From Methylobacterium oxalidis (GTDB taxonomy: Bacteria; Pseudomonadota; Alphaproteobacteria; Rhizobiales; Beijerinckiaceae): a DNA stretch of 64,000 nucleotides. Below are positions 34,213-42,110 of this stretch, one piece after another; within the stretch, counting starts at the first letter, position 1, and every line of letters begins with the position of its first letter. Made by a program: the position numbers and the translations under genes. Under the pieces are notes generated by a model. The model searched no databases. It saw only the letters and a list, made by a program, of their open reading frames with translations, and was not told the DNA's origin. Where the stretch lies: the NCBI RefSeq assembly GCF_007992195.1, contig NZ_BJZU01000043.1:1-64000 (forward strand), written 5' to 3'.

Positions 34213-34416
34213 TCAGTGAATCAGGGCGACGACCAGGGAGAGCGCGCCGACCAGCGCCAGACCCGCGCCGATCTGCACCGTGCGGAAGGTTTCGACGGAC
34301 AGGCGCCGGTTGTCGTTGGCGGCGCGAGGGCGCGTGCGCAGCAAGTAGCGGTCGAGAGCGGGCTCGGGCGGTTCGAGCCACTGTTCAGACGTCCGCTTCG
34401 CCCTGGCGGTATACAT
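34213..34416 (-). CDS. Small C-terminally anchored membrane protein
   Basis: 67 residues, basic N-terminal half (YTARAKRTSEQWLEPPEP; RTRPRAANDNRRL) and one hydrophobic helix at the end (VQIGAGLALVGALSLVVALI). The RAANDNR segment is a frequent N-terminal motif of rhizobial small membrane proteins. Function unknown. Confidence 0.5.
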   Translation of the reverse strand: MYTARAKRTSEQWLEPPEPALDRYLLRTRPRAANDNRRLSVETFRTVQIGAGLALVGALSLVVALIH

Positions 34417-34716
34417 GCGGCGTTTCCCTGTCGTCTCTGACGCGGGCAGCCGGTGCTTCATGGTCAAGCTCGAACGGAGCTTATCGGCGGCCGCGCTGCC
34501 GGGCAGCATTAATCAGATCCGGACGTCCATGTCCATGCAGAATAGCGCCTGTCCCGCTGTAGACGTGGCAGCATACTGCAAAAACGCCGGGGCTGGCCTG
34601 GAAACCTGCCTCATGCATGCGCTGGACGAATGACTGGTGTGTGGTGTCTGGTATGCCAAAACGTTTTGTGCGGTGCCATAAATGCTGCAACGCAAACGCC
34701 ACACGGGACGCCCACC

Positions 34717-34932
34717 ATGATCTCTCTCTTCCTCACCGCCGCCGTCGTCGTCGGGGCCGCCAACGTCGCCCTCGTCACCTTCCTCGCCGACCGCCTCGGC
34801 CCGAAGGCCGGCACTCTCGCCACCGGCGAACTCTTCGCCGCTACCGGCAGCGCCCCGGCCTCCGGCAAGTCCGGCGCCGTCCGCGCCGGCAACGAGAACG
34901 CCCCTTACGAGGCCGCCAAGCGCGTCGCCTGA
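34717..34932 (+). CDS. Small membrane or secreted protein
   Basis: 71 residues. A hydrophobic start (ISLFLTAAVVVGAANVALVTFLADRLG) is either a membrane anchor or an uncleaved signal, followed by a short polar tail ending AAKRVA. No AxA cleavage site, so an anchor is likelier. A strong rho-independent terminator follows, which supports it as a real monocistronic gene. Confidence 0.6.
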   Translation: MISLFLTAAVVVGAANVALVTFLADRLGPKAGTLATGELFAATGSAPASGKSGAVRAGNENAPYEAAKRVA

Positions 34933-34968
34933 TCGGGTTCCGGCGCCGCACCGGCGCCGCGGACGACG

Positions 34969-34997
34969 AGCCCCGCCGGGATCCGGCGGGGCTTTTT
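34969..34997 (+). terminator. Rho-independent terminator
   Basis: An 11-bp stem (AGCCCCGCCGG/CCGGCGGGGCT) with a 3-nt loop, directly followed by TTTTT, 37 bases past the stop of the small gene at 34717-34932. Confidence 0.92.
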
Positions 34998-35018
34998 CAT
35001 GTCCGGAACCGGCCGGTC

Positions 35019-35381
35019 TCAGCCCGCGGCCGCCTTGATCAGATCGAGGTAGCGGCGGCGCTCGGCGGGATCGCGGATCCGGAGATAGGCGCCGATCAGG
35101 TCGAGGCACTCGCCGAGGCTGTCGGCGCCCGCGCCGTTCGCGGCAGGGTCGGCCGCCGGCGGGGCGGCGCCGCGCGTCGCGGCGGCGCGGTAGAGGGCGC
35201 CGGGCTCCACGTTCAGCGTCTCGGCGATCTGGCGCAGGAGCTCCGCGCTCCGGCTCCCCTCCGGGGCCTCGGCGGTGCCTCCGAGGCCGCTGCCCGCACC
35301 GGACCCGCTCTCCGCCGAGGGATCGTCCTCTGCCCGGTCCTCGTGCCTCAGGAACTTCGACGGTGGTGCCTTGGAGCCCAA
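35019..35381 (-). CDS. Small helical regulator-like protein (paralogue A)
   Basis: 120 residues. A disordered acidic N-terminus, then a helical block SAELLRQIAETLNVEPGALY, a linker, and SLGECLDLIGAYLRIRDPAE-RRRYLDLIKA. The last pattern resembles the C-terminal helices of XRE-type regulators common in this order, but no DNA-binding helix-turn-helix is visible. It shares layout with the protein at 36381-36704, and the PAS protein lies between them. Role unknown. Confidence 0.6.
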   Translation of the reverse strand: MGSKAPPSKFLRHEDRAEDDPSAESGSGAGSGLGGTAEAPEGSRSAELLRQIAETLNVEPGALYRAAATRGAAPPAADPAANGAGADSLGECLDLIGAYLRIRDPAERRRYLDLIKAAAG

Positions 35382-35537
35382 CGCCGCCCTCCTGTCGCTG
35401 CGAACGCCCTTGTTGCTACAACTTTAGCGAAAAGCCGTCGCTCTTGCTACGCGGCGCCTGCGCGCTCATCACCTCTTGAAGTTGTATGCTCCTTCCGTTC
35501 TAACCTGTCGCATATCCGATCCGGATCGACGTGGACG

Positions 35538-36152
35538 ATGGCATTGCCGAAGCTCAAGAAGGACGGCCTCGTGGCCTCTCCGAGCGCGTTCCAGGGCTTC
35601 CTCGACGCGCTGGACGTCGTGGGCAGCTGGGAGTGGGACGTCGGGCGGGACTCCCTGGTGGCGGACGCGCTCGTCGCGACCCTGTTCAGCGTGGATCCGG
35701 ACCGGGCCGAGGCGGGCACCCCCCTGCGCGAGTTCGTGTCCGGCATCCACGTCGACGACCGCAAGCGAGTGACGCGGCAGATCGGGCAGTGCGCGCGGGT
35801 CGGGGGCTCCTACGTCGCGGAGTACCGCGTCTGCTCGGCGGACGGGCAGATCCGCTGGGTGCTCGCCCGCGGCCGCTTCGACCTCGCCGCCTCCGGCGAG
35901 CCCCTGCGCGGGCGCGGCATCATCATCGACATCACGCCGGCCCGCATGAGCGAGGAGGCCTACGTCTCCAGCGACATGTTCGCAGCTGCGCACCCGCTCG
36001 AGCGCGCGGCCGAGCGCTGCCTCGCTGCCAAGAAGGCGGTCAGTGAAGTCGGCGACACGCACCTGCAGTTGCTGGCCGACATGCTGCTTCTGGAAGTCGG
36101 CCGCAGACTAGCCAAACTCGAGGACCAGTCGCGCCGCAAGCTGATGAACTAG
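35538..36152 (+). CDS. PAS domain protein
   Basis: 204 residues. One PAS fold (about 18-135): LDALDVVGSWEWDVGRDSLV, DDRKRVTRQIGQCARVGGSY, EYRVCSADGQIRWVLARGRF, RGRGIIIDITPARMSEE. A C-terminal helical region (about 150-204) probably dimerises or contacts a partner. There is no kinase, GGDEF or HTH module, so it must act through another protein, perhaps one of the two small helical proteins flanking it. Cofactor unknown. The start (ATG 35538) has no strong ribosome site. Confidence 0.8.
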   Translation: MALPKLKKDGLVASPSAFQGFLDALDVVGSWEWDVGRDSLVADALVATLFSVDPDRAEAGTPLREFVSGIHVDDRKRVTRQIGQCARVGGSYVAEYRVCSADGQIRWVLARGRFDLAASGEPLRGRGIIIDITPARMSEEAYVSSDMFAAAHPLERAAERCLAAKKAVSEVGDTHLQLLADMLLLEVGRRLAKLEDQSRRKLMN

Positions 36153-36380
36153 ACGCGCGGATGTTCTCGCCACGTTCCGGTGCTCCGCCCGCGACCAAGC
36201 GCGCGGGACCGATCGCGAGACCGATCCGGTGTTGCCGGAAATCAACTTTCCGTTAGCTAGCTGCATCGATCTGGCGCGCACGATGTATCCTGCACATTGT
36301 ATACGCTTGCGCTATCGTGTCGGGCACGGCCGCGCCGGCACGAATACGCGCGCGGCCCGAAGGCGCCGAGAGGAATGCAG

Positions 36381-36704
36381 ATGATCCACTTCGATCCGGA
36401 GGACCGGAAGGGCTCGCCGGGGGCGGCCGCGTTCGGGAGCGGCCTCGACGAGCACGGCCCCGATCTCCTGAACGACGCGGCGCGCCGCTCGCTGGATCAG
36501 GTCGCGGACGCGCTCGGCGTCACGACCGCGCTGCTCGGGCGGCACACGGCCTCCGAGGCGGCGCAGGACGCCGAGGCCGCGACCCTGCTGGAGGCCTCGA
36601 AGCTGCTGCAGGCCTTCGTCACGATCGCGGATCCCGAGGCCCGTCAGCGCTGCCTCGCCTTCGTCGCGGACGTCGCGGCCCGCGAGCGCCAGGGCCGCGG
36701 CTGA
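36381..36704 (+). CDS. Small helical regulator-like protein (paralogue B)
   Basis: 107 residues. Helical block RRSLDQVADALGVTTALLGR, then LLEASKLLQAFVTIADPEA-RQRCLAFVADVA, the same order as the protein at 35019-35381. GAGAGG sits a good distance before ATG 36381 (in-frame ATG 36375 is too close to it). No HTH. On the same strand as the PAS gene, 228 bases downstream. Role unknown. Confidence 0.6.
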   Translation: MIHFDPEDRKGSPGAAAFGSGLDEHGPDLLNDAARRSLDQVADALGVTTALLGRHTASEAAQDAEAATLLEASKLLQAFVTIADPEARQRCLAFVADVAARERQGRG

Positions 36705-36713
36705 GCGCGCCGC

Positions 36714-37622
36714 TCAGGCGGCGCCCGAGAACACGCCGTTGAGGCGCCGCGACATGAAGTCGATGTAGCTGCGCGTCTTCGCGGGCAGGAGCCGGGACGT
36801 GGTCACGATGTAGACCGACGTCTCCGGCAACTCCCAATCCGGCAGAACCGGCTCGAGACGGCCGCTGCGCACGTCGCGCTCGACGTTGATGTCGCTCGCC
36901 ATCGTGATGCCGCGGCCGGTCACCGCGAAGCGCCGCGCGAGGCTGCGGTGGTTGCAGGAGATCCGCCCGGCGACGGTCGTGCTGACGACCTCGTCCCGGC
37001 GGGTGAACTGCCAGGTTGCGCTGCCGGAGGCCACCGGCAGCACGATGTCGTGCTCCGCGAGGTCGTGCGGGTGCTCGGGCCGGCCCCGCGCCTGCAGGTA
37101 GCCGGGTGCCGCGAACAGCCGGTTCGCGGTCGCGCCGACCCGGCGCACGATCAGCGAGTTCTGCGTGGGCTCCTCGCTGGTGATCGCCAGATCGTAATCC
37201 TCGCTCACGAGGTCGACCTGCGCGGCGTGCAGGTCGAGGTGGACGTGCACCTCCTCGTGCAGGGCCGAGTACTCCGCGGTCAGCTCGGGCAGGTGCTGGA
37301 CGGCCCAGAAATCCGGCGGCGCCGCGACCTTGAGGAAGCCGGTCGGGCCCTTGGCCTGCGCGACCAGCTCGTCGAAGCTGCGCTGCGCGTCGTCCACGAG
37401 CCGCGTCGCCTGGGCGAGGTAGCTCTCCCCCGCCGGCGTCAGCACGGTCCGGCGGGTCGTTCGGTCGAGCAGGCGGATGCCGATGCTCGCCTCGAACTCG
37501 GCGATGCGGCGAGACAGCGAGGAGACGGGCATGTCGAGCGCTTCGGCGGCCCGGCTGAAGCTCCGGCGCTTGGCAACCTCGACGAACAGGGCGATGTCGC
37601 GAAGGATCTGGGGGCTCGGCAT
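36714..37622 (-). CDS. LysR-family transcriptional regulator
   Basis: 302 residues. N-terminal HTH (about 5-60: ALFVEVAKRRSFSRAAEALD, SSLSRRIAEFEASIGIRLLD, RTTRRTVLTPAG) plus effector domain (about 90-290, including VQHLPELTAEYSALHEEVHV). Start at 37622, where the LysR pattern begins. It ends 10 bases from the convergent paralogue B gene. Its target may be within the AT-rich 37623-38074 region, which holds a 9-bp inverted repeat. Confidence 0.9.
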   Translation of the reverse strand: MPSPQILRDIALFVEVAKRRSFSRAAEALDMPVSSLSRRIAEFEASIGIRLLDRTTRRTVLTPAGESYLAQATRLVDDAQRSFDELVAQAKGPTGFLKVAAPPDFWAVQHLPELTAEYSALHEEVHVHLDLHAAQVDLVSEDYDLAITSEEPTQNSLIVRRVGATANRLFAAPGYLQARGRPEHPHDLAEHDIVLPVASGSATWQFTRRDEVVSTTVAGRISCNHRSLARRFAVTGRGITMASDINVERDVRSGRLEPVLPDWELPETSVYIVTTSRLLPAKTRSYIDFMSRRLNGVFSGAA

Positions 37623-38074
37623 GGATCGGTGCGGTCTCGGCTCGGATGCGGTTGCGGCTGCGCCGGTTCTCTCTAGGTGCGCAACCACAGGTAATAATGC
37701 GGACGTTGATGGCGGGTTACCCCGCTGATCCTTTGATGGTAAATACTTCCTGAAAAACTATTTCAGGAAAATTTTATCGATATTCGATTTTGAGATCAGA
37801 GGATCTGCAAGGCATGTAACGGCGTGCCGATGGAAACGACGTCCAAAGCCGCGGCAAAATAGTTTTGCATCCCGTGGACAGGCTTATCCACCCGGGCGGC
37901 TTACCTCGCTCGTCGCCGTCTGGCAGCCTGCTTGCGCACGATAGACTTCCGCTCCACGCATCCGAGATCGTCCGGCTCTCGCCACAATCGAAGCGGTCTG
38001 CCCGCTTTCGCGACGGGTCCGGGCAACCTGGCCGATCGCCGTGGGGCGCCGAGCAGTCACGAGGAAGGCTTCAG
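37623..38074. other. AT-rich intergenic region beside LysR
   Basis: 452 bases, no supported gene. Positions about 37690-37870 are strikingly AT-rich for this genome and contain the 9-bp inverted repeat at 37747-37769. It should serve the divergent genes at 37622 (leftward) and 38075 (rightward). Confidence 0.55.
37747..37769. promoter_or_regulatory. 9-bp perfect inverted repeat, candidate operator
   Basis: TTCCTGAAA and TTTCAGGAA separated by 5 bases, in an AT-rich block about 125 bases upstream of the LysR start. Size and position suit a dimeric regulator site, possibly the LysR protein itself. Confidence 0.5.
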
Positions 38075-38416
38075 ATGTCCGCAGAGATCTTCGCCACCCC
38101 CCTCACGGCCTACATCAACCCGCGGCGGCCCGACCTCGGCAAGCGCCGCATCACGTCCGTTTCAGAGGGCCTGTCCGCCCTCTACGGCCACGGCCTGATC
38201 GAGGTGCGCGACGGCGCCCGCAGCGACCTCTGGGACGAGGCGGCCGGCGCCCTGTGCGCGGCCTATCTGCAGGCGGACCCGGAGCGGACGGCGGCGGCGC
38301 GCACGGCCCTGGAGCGCCTCCTGAAGGCGGTCTCGCCGATCGCCAACAAGCGCCGGAAGGCCCTCGCCTCCGACGATCTCGCCCTCTGGTACGCCGCGGG
38401 GGCGCTGCCGTCCTGA
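38075..38416 (+). CDS. Hypothetical protein
   Basis: 113 residues. AEIFATPLTAYINPRRPDLG and VSEGLSALYGHGLIEVRDGA, followed by a helical part with LWDEAAGALCAAYL. It is soluble, with no recognised family. GAGGAAGG precedes ATG 38075, and the frame further upstream is unlikely to be translated. Divergent from LysR across the AT-rich region. Confidence 0.5.
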   Translation: MSAEIFATPLTAYINPRRPDLGKRRITSVSEGLSALYGHGLIEVRDGARSDLWDEAAGALCAAYLQADPERTAAARTALERLLKAVSPIANKRRKALASDDLALWYAAGALPS

Positions 38417-38456
38417 GCGGCGCCGGCCGCCTCCCGGGCCCGGGGGCCGGCGCGAA

Positions 38457-38473
38457 TGTTAACGTGGTTAACA
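38457..38473. promoter_or_regulatory. GTTAAC palindrome pair upstream of a small gene
   Basis: TGTTAAC, GTG, GTTAACA: a perfect 7-bp inverted repeat with a 3-base spacer, 72 bases upstream of the gene at 38546. Its two TTAA cores are 5 bases apart, not the 7 of a CtrA box. Confidence 0.5.
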
Positions 38474-38545
38474 TATCCTGATGCGCGGCGTGCCGGGCTG
38501 TGGGATGATCCCGCGTCACGGCAGAAACCTGCACGGGAGAATGTG

Positions 38546-38812
38546 ATGTCGACCGCGATCGCCTTCAACATCTTCCGGCGGCGGCGCCAGCGCTCCCTGT
38601 GCTGCGCGGTCCGCCAGAGCAAGCCGGTCCCGCTCTTCATTCAGGGCGAGACCTGGGAGTTCGGCGGCACTCTGAGCCCGTCGGAGGCCCTGCCCGCCGG
38701 CTTCCAGCTCGAGGCCGCCGACGACGCCACGCGCATCCTCGGCTACTACCTCTTCCACGGGCTCAGTCCCGCCCATCACGGTCCGGCGGCGGAGCCCACT
38801 GCGCCGGCCTGA
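38546..38812 (+). CDS. Hypothetical small protein
   Basis: 88 residues. Basic start (FNIFRRRRQRSLCCAVRQSK), then soluble sequence with QGETWEFGGTLSPSEALPAG and RILGYYLFHGLSPAHHG. CGGGAGA precedes the ATG. No recognised family. Confidence 0.5.
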   Translation: MSTAIAFNIFRRRRQRSLCCAVRQSKPVPLFIQGETWEFGGTLSPSEALPAGFQLEAADDATRILGYYLFHGLSPAHHGPAAEPTAPA

Positions 38813-38827
38813 TCGTGGGCCAGGCCG

Positions 38828-39037
38828 TCAGGTCCGCCGCGGCATCGCCCCGAGATGCAGGAAGCTCCGCTCGCCGGTGGCGGCCTCGGCTACATGGTCG
38901 ATGGCGGCCAGGAGCTCGCCGAGGGTCTGCGGCGGCGCGGTCTCCACGCGGACGCGGCGGGCCGCCGTCCGCCCCGCGATGAGCTGCGCCTCGGTCAGCG
39001 CGTCGAAGTCCCGCCGTCCCCGTCGTTGCCGGCTCAT
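38828..39037 (-). CDS. Hypothetical small protein
   Basis: 69 residues, basic N-terminus (SRQRRGRRDFDAL), then two predicted helices (TLGELLAAIDHVAEAATGER). No membrane segment and no known domain. Convergent with the gene at 38546, whose stop is 16 bases away. Confidence 0.45.
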   Translation of the reverse strand: MSRQRRGRRDFDALTEAQLIAGRTAARRVRVETAPPQTLGELLAAIDHVAEAATGERSFLHLGAMPRRT

Positions 39038-39071
39038 CCCGTCACCCCGCTCTGCGTTGCTCGCGCGAGCC

Positions 39072-39248
39072 TCACGCGCCGTGCGTCCCGGGCGCCGAGG
39101 AGCGCGCGAGGCCCCGGAGGCTGGAGATCGCGATGACGCAGCCGAGGCCGAGCAGGCACAGGCAGCCGAGGAAGGCCGCCGGGCGGCCTCCGGAGAGCAG
39201 GGCGGCCACGACGAGCACGAACGCAGCAAGGCCGATCATCACGGTCAT
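39072..39248 (-). CDS. Small two-helix membrane protein
   Basis: 58 residues. Two hydrophobic helices (about 3-20 and 26-43: MIGLAAFVLVVAALLSGG, AAFLGCLCLLGLGCVIAI) with a short polar tail. ATG 39248 is preceded by GAGGAGG at good spacing. A perfect CtrA-type box lies 35 bases upstream of the start. Confidence 0.55.
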   Translation of the reverse strand: MTVMIGLAAFVLVVAALLSGGRPAAFLGCLCLLGLGCVIAISSLRGLARSSAPGTHGA

Positions 39249-39282
39249 GGGCACCTCCTCCCCTGGCGGTACCCGAGCAGGG

Positions 39283-39297
39283 TTAATCGCGCGTTAA
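39283..39297 (-). promoter_or_regulatory. CtrA-type box TTAA-N7-TTAAC
   Basis: TTAA-TCGCGCG-TTAA, inside a GGTTAA...TTAACC palindrome at 39281-39299. It lies 35-49 bases upstream of the small membrane gene and is a full match to the CtrA consensus on both strands. Confidence 0.55.
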
Positions 39298-39412
39298 CCA
39301 CGCGGGCGCGGCGCCGGCGCTCTGCTCGGCATCCTGATCGGGCGCGCCGCCGGGACGGTCCTCGATGGCTGGACGGCCCGCGCGCGGCGCCGAGGCCGCG
39401 CGAGGCGGCGCC

Positions 39413-40492
39413 CTATCGGCGCTCGTAGATCCAGGGCCCGCCGCTGCGCAGGCCGTCGAACAGGACGAGGAAGCGCCGCGCCTGCCCGTCGAGGGGCAGG
39501 ATGCCCTCCGCCTTCGCCCGCTCGTCGCGGCCGGCCGGCACGTCCTGCAGCGCGGTCAGGAACTCCAGCCGCCCCCCGGGCCGCGCCTCGGCGGCGTGGA
39601 CCCGGAACGGGATGCCGGCCTGCCGGCGTGTCGGCCCGGACAGGACGAGCAGGCGCCCGTCGTCGAGGGCGGCGAGGTCGCGGATCCCGACGCCCTCGCC
39701 GAGGTCGAGCTCGATGCGCTCGCCCGCCGGGGCGGAGCCCCTCCCCTCCGGCGCGAAGAGGTCGTCCGCGCGGACGGCGAGGACGAAGGCCCTGCCGCCG
39801 ATCGAGGGCGCCCGCAGGCCGAAGAAGAGCCGGTCGCCGATCGCCGCGACGCCCTCGATGTTCAGCCCGTCCTGCGCCTCGTCGAGGTCGCGGCCGTAAT
39901 GGGGGCCGACCACGGGATCGCGCCGCAGGATCTCGTTGAGCCGCCACGTGGTCTCGACGGAGCCGAAATCGTTGCTCGGCGGCACGCCGTCCGGATCCAC
40001 CCGCAGGCGCGCCAGCAGGAAGGCGGAGCGGACCGCGTTGCGGTCGCGGCGGGCGCAGCCGTGCGAGCCCACGACGTAGTAGTAGGGCGCGGCGTAGGCC
40101 ACGCCCTCCCCGTCGAGGTCCTTGAAGCCGCCCTTGCCCTTTGAGCAGCCGAGGCGCTTCGGCTTCCGGCCCCGGATCTCGCGCCGGTGTTCCCGGTCGA
40201 TCAGGAAGACGAGGTCGCCGCCCTGGAGCCGCTCCGCGTCGAGGGTCGCGAGCTGCGCGTAGGTGTCCTGGTCGTTGACCACGAGGCAGGACCGGCGTCC
40301 CTGCCCGTCCGGCGGCAGGCAGGCGATGCCGCTGACGTCGAGGGCCGGCTCCAGGCCGTCCCTGCCGTCGGTCCGGAACCCCTTGGCGGCGAACTCGGTG
40401 CCCGTGTAGGCGGGAGGCTCGGCCCCGGCGGGCAGCGGCGCGAGACAGGCGAGCAGGGCGAGCGCGGGCGCGAATGTCGGGCGCAAGGTCAT
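39413..40492 (-). CDS. Secreted DUF3616-type protein
   Basis: 359 residues. Signal peptide (APALALLACLAPLPAGA-E). The mature part has beta-propeller-like repeats: LDVSGIACLPPDG...CLVVNDQD, FKDLDGEGVAYAAPYYYVVG, GLNIEGVAAIGDRLFFGLRA, VGIRDLAALDDGRLLVLSGP, and a final AEGILPL...FLVLFDG. This order is characteristic of DUF3616/esterase-like phytase-related proteins. Predicted periplasmic. An AGGAGGAG site lies upstream of 40492. Confidence 0.75.
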   Translation of the reverse strand: MTLRPTFAPALALLACLAPLPAGAEPPAYTGTEFAAKGFRTDGRDGLEPALDVSGIACLPPDGQGRRSCLVVNDQDTYAQLATLDAERLQGGDLVFLIDREHRREIRGRKPKRLGCSKGKGGFKDLDGEGVAYAAPYYYVVGSHGCARRDRNAVRSAFLLARLRVDPDGVPPSNDFGSVETTWRLNEILRRDPVVGPHYGRDLDEAQDGLNIEGVAAIGDRLFFGLRAPSIGGRAFVLAVRADDLFAPEGRGSAPAGERIELDLGEGVGIRDLAALDDGRLLVLSGPTRRQAGIPFRVHAAEARPGGRLEFLTALQDVPAGRDERAKAEGILPLDGQARRFLVLFDGLRSGGPWIYERR

Positions 40493-40676
40493 CGGGGCCG
40501 TCTCCTCCTGCCGTGCGACGGCGGGATCCGCCGCCCGGTCGCACCGACCGGGGTCGCCGATCGGTATTGAGAACCCGTTGCCGCGATCGGGCAATTTGTC
40601 CGCGCCTGCGCCTGCCGCCCCGCCCCCCGAGGGTGCGGTGGCGCATCCGCGACGTCGCGGGCGGACATTCCTCCCG

Positions 40677-41447
40677 TCAGTCGCCGCCCTCGTCCGGAAT
40701 GTTGAGGATGGTGCCGCACGCCTTGCAGTGCACGGCGTCCGGCTCGTGCCGCTGCAGGCCGCAGGCCGGGCAGGAGAAGCGGACCTTGTAGGGCCGGAAC
40801 AGCACCTGGGCGAGGCGCAGGAACAGGGTCACGCCGCAGATCATCACCACGACCGAGATCAGCCGCCCGCCCGTGCCCTGGAGGGTGACGTCGCCGTAGC
40901 CGGTCGTCGTCAGCGAGGTGACCGTGAAGTACAGCGCGTCGACGTAGTTGCCGATGTTCGGGTTCGAGCGGTGCTGGGTGGCGTAGACGATGCTCGTCAT
41001 GACGAAGATGAACACGACGAGGTTCACCACCGCGATGATCACCTCCTCGTTGCGGCGGAAGAAGGCGCTGTCGGCCCGCAGGCGGTCGAGCACCTGGTAG
41101 GTCCGCAGGAACCGCAGCGTGCGCAGGATGCGCAGGAAGCCCGCCCCCTCGCCGACGATCGGCGCCAGGAAGGACACGATGGCGGCGAGATCCGCCCAGG
41201 TGGTCAGCCGCAGGAACTCGCGCCAGGGCCGCGGGCAGATGCTCAGGCGCGCGAGGAAATCGGTCGCCACCGCCACGCCGATCAGCACGTCGATGCCCTC
41301 CACCACCCGCTGGCGCGGCGCGAACGAGGAGACGACGATGAACAGCAGGGTCGCGAGGTCGAAGATCAGCAACCCGTAGCGGAAGCGGTGGGCGCGGTCG
41401 GTCTCGCCCTCGTAGTATTCGCGGAGCTTCGTGGTGAGTGCGTGCAT
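40677..41447 (-). CDS. Voltage-gated-type K+ channel with C-terminal zinc ribbon
   Basis: 256 residues. Six membrane helices. S4-like LRILRTLRFLRTYQVLDRLR (arginines every third residue) is the voltage sensor, followed by pore helix and selectivity filter TTTGYGD (about 186-192), then S6. An extra C-terminal zinc ribbon follows directly (CPACGLQRHE...CKACGTIL), absent from typical KcsA/KvAP-like channels. Inner-membrane K+ channel. The ribbon is cytosolic and may sense metal or redox state. Confidence 0.85.
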   Translation of the reverse strand: MHALTTKLREYYEGETDRAHRFRYGLLIFDLATLLFIVVSSFAPRQRVVEGIDVLIGVAVATDFLARLSICPRPWREFLRLTTWADLAAIVSFLAPIVGEGAGFLRILRTLRFLRTYQVLDRLRADSAFFRRNEEVIIAVVNLVVFIFVMTSIVYATQHRSNPNIGNYVDALYFTVTSLTTTGYGDVTLQGTGGRLISVVVMICGVTLFLRLAQVLFRPYKVRFSCPACGLQRHEPDAVHCKACGTILNIPDEGGD

Positions 41448-41594
41448 GGGTGCGGTTCTGCGGCGGGCCGGCCCGGATCGGCCGATCCTGTAACGCAGGT
41501 GACCGCGTCGGCGCTCACCGGTGCTGCACCACCGGCCGCCCTCCTCGGCCGGCGCCGGCACGCGGCGGTCCAGGGACCGCGTGCCGCGTGATCC

Positions 41595-41957
41595 TCACAG
41601 GGGGCCCGCGTAGTACTCGCTCAGCGTCTCCCACTCGCGGCGCGACAGCAGCGTGTCGTCGCGGGAGAACTCGGGCGCGTCGCGAAGCTGCTCCTCCGTG
41701 ATGGTCGTATGGTAGCCGTGCCGCTTCGTGTCGTAGTGCAGCTGCTCCCAGGGGATCGTGTGGACCTCGGAATCGAGGTCCAGAAAGCCGCCGAAGGCGG
41801 TGACCGCGTAGACCACCTGGCCGCTCACCTTCTCGATCACGAGGCGCTTGATGGTGCCGATCCGCTTGCCGCTCGCGTCGAAGACGGCGGTGCCCTCGAC
41901 GCGATCGCTCTCGATCAGCGGATGGCTCGGCACCGCCGACGTCACCGTCTCTTCCAT
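41595..41957 (-). CDS. PRC-barrel domain protein
   Basis: 120 residues. PRC-barrel (about 10-100: LIESDRVEGTAVFDASGKRI, GTIKRLVIEKVSGQVVYAVT, TIPWEQLHYDTKRHGY, ITEEQLRDAPEF). Paralogue of the 8141-8581 protein. Stand-alone, cytosolic or membrane-associated. Function unproven. Confidence 0.85.
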   Translation of the reverse strand: MEETVTSAVPSHPLIESDRVEGTAVFDASGKRIGTIKRLVIEKVSGQVVYAVTAFGGFLDLDSEVHTIPWEQLHYDTKRHGYHTTITEEQLRDAPEFSRDDTLLSRREWETLSEYYAGPL

Positions 41958-42110
41958 GGCTCGTTTCCCTCGGCTCTCGTTGCCGCGGCGGCTGCGGGTG
42001 GGCGCGCCGTCGTCTCGCCGAGGCTGTGCCTCGCCGCGCGGGGCGGCAAGCTCAAATGATGATTCCCGCCCTCCGCGCGCCCGCGCGTCCGGCATCGGTC
42101 CGGCACCGGA

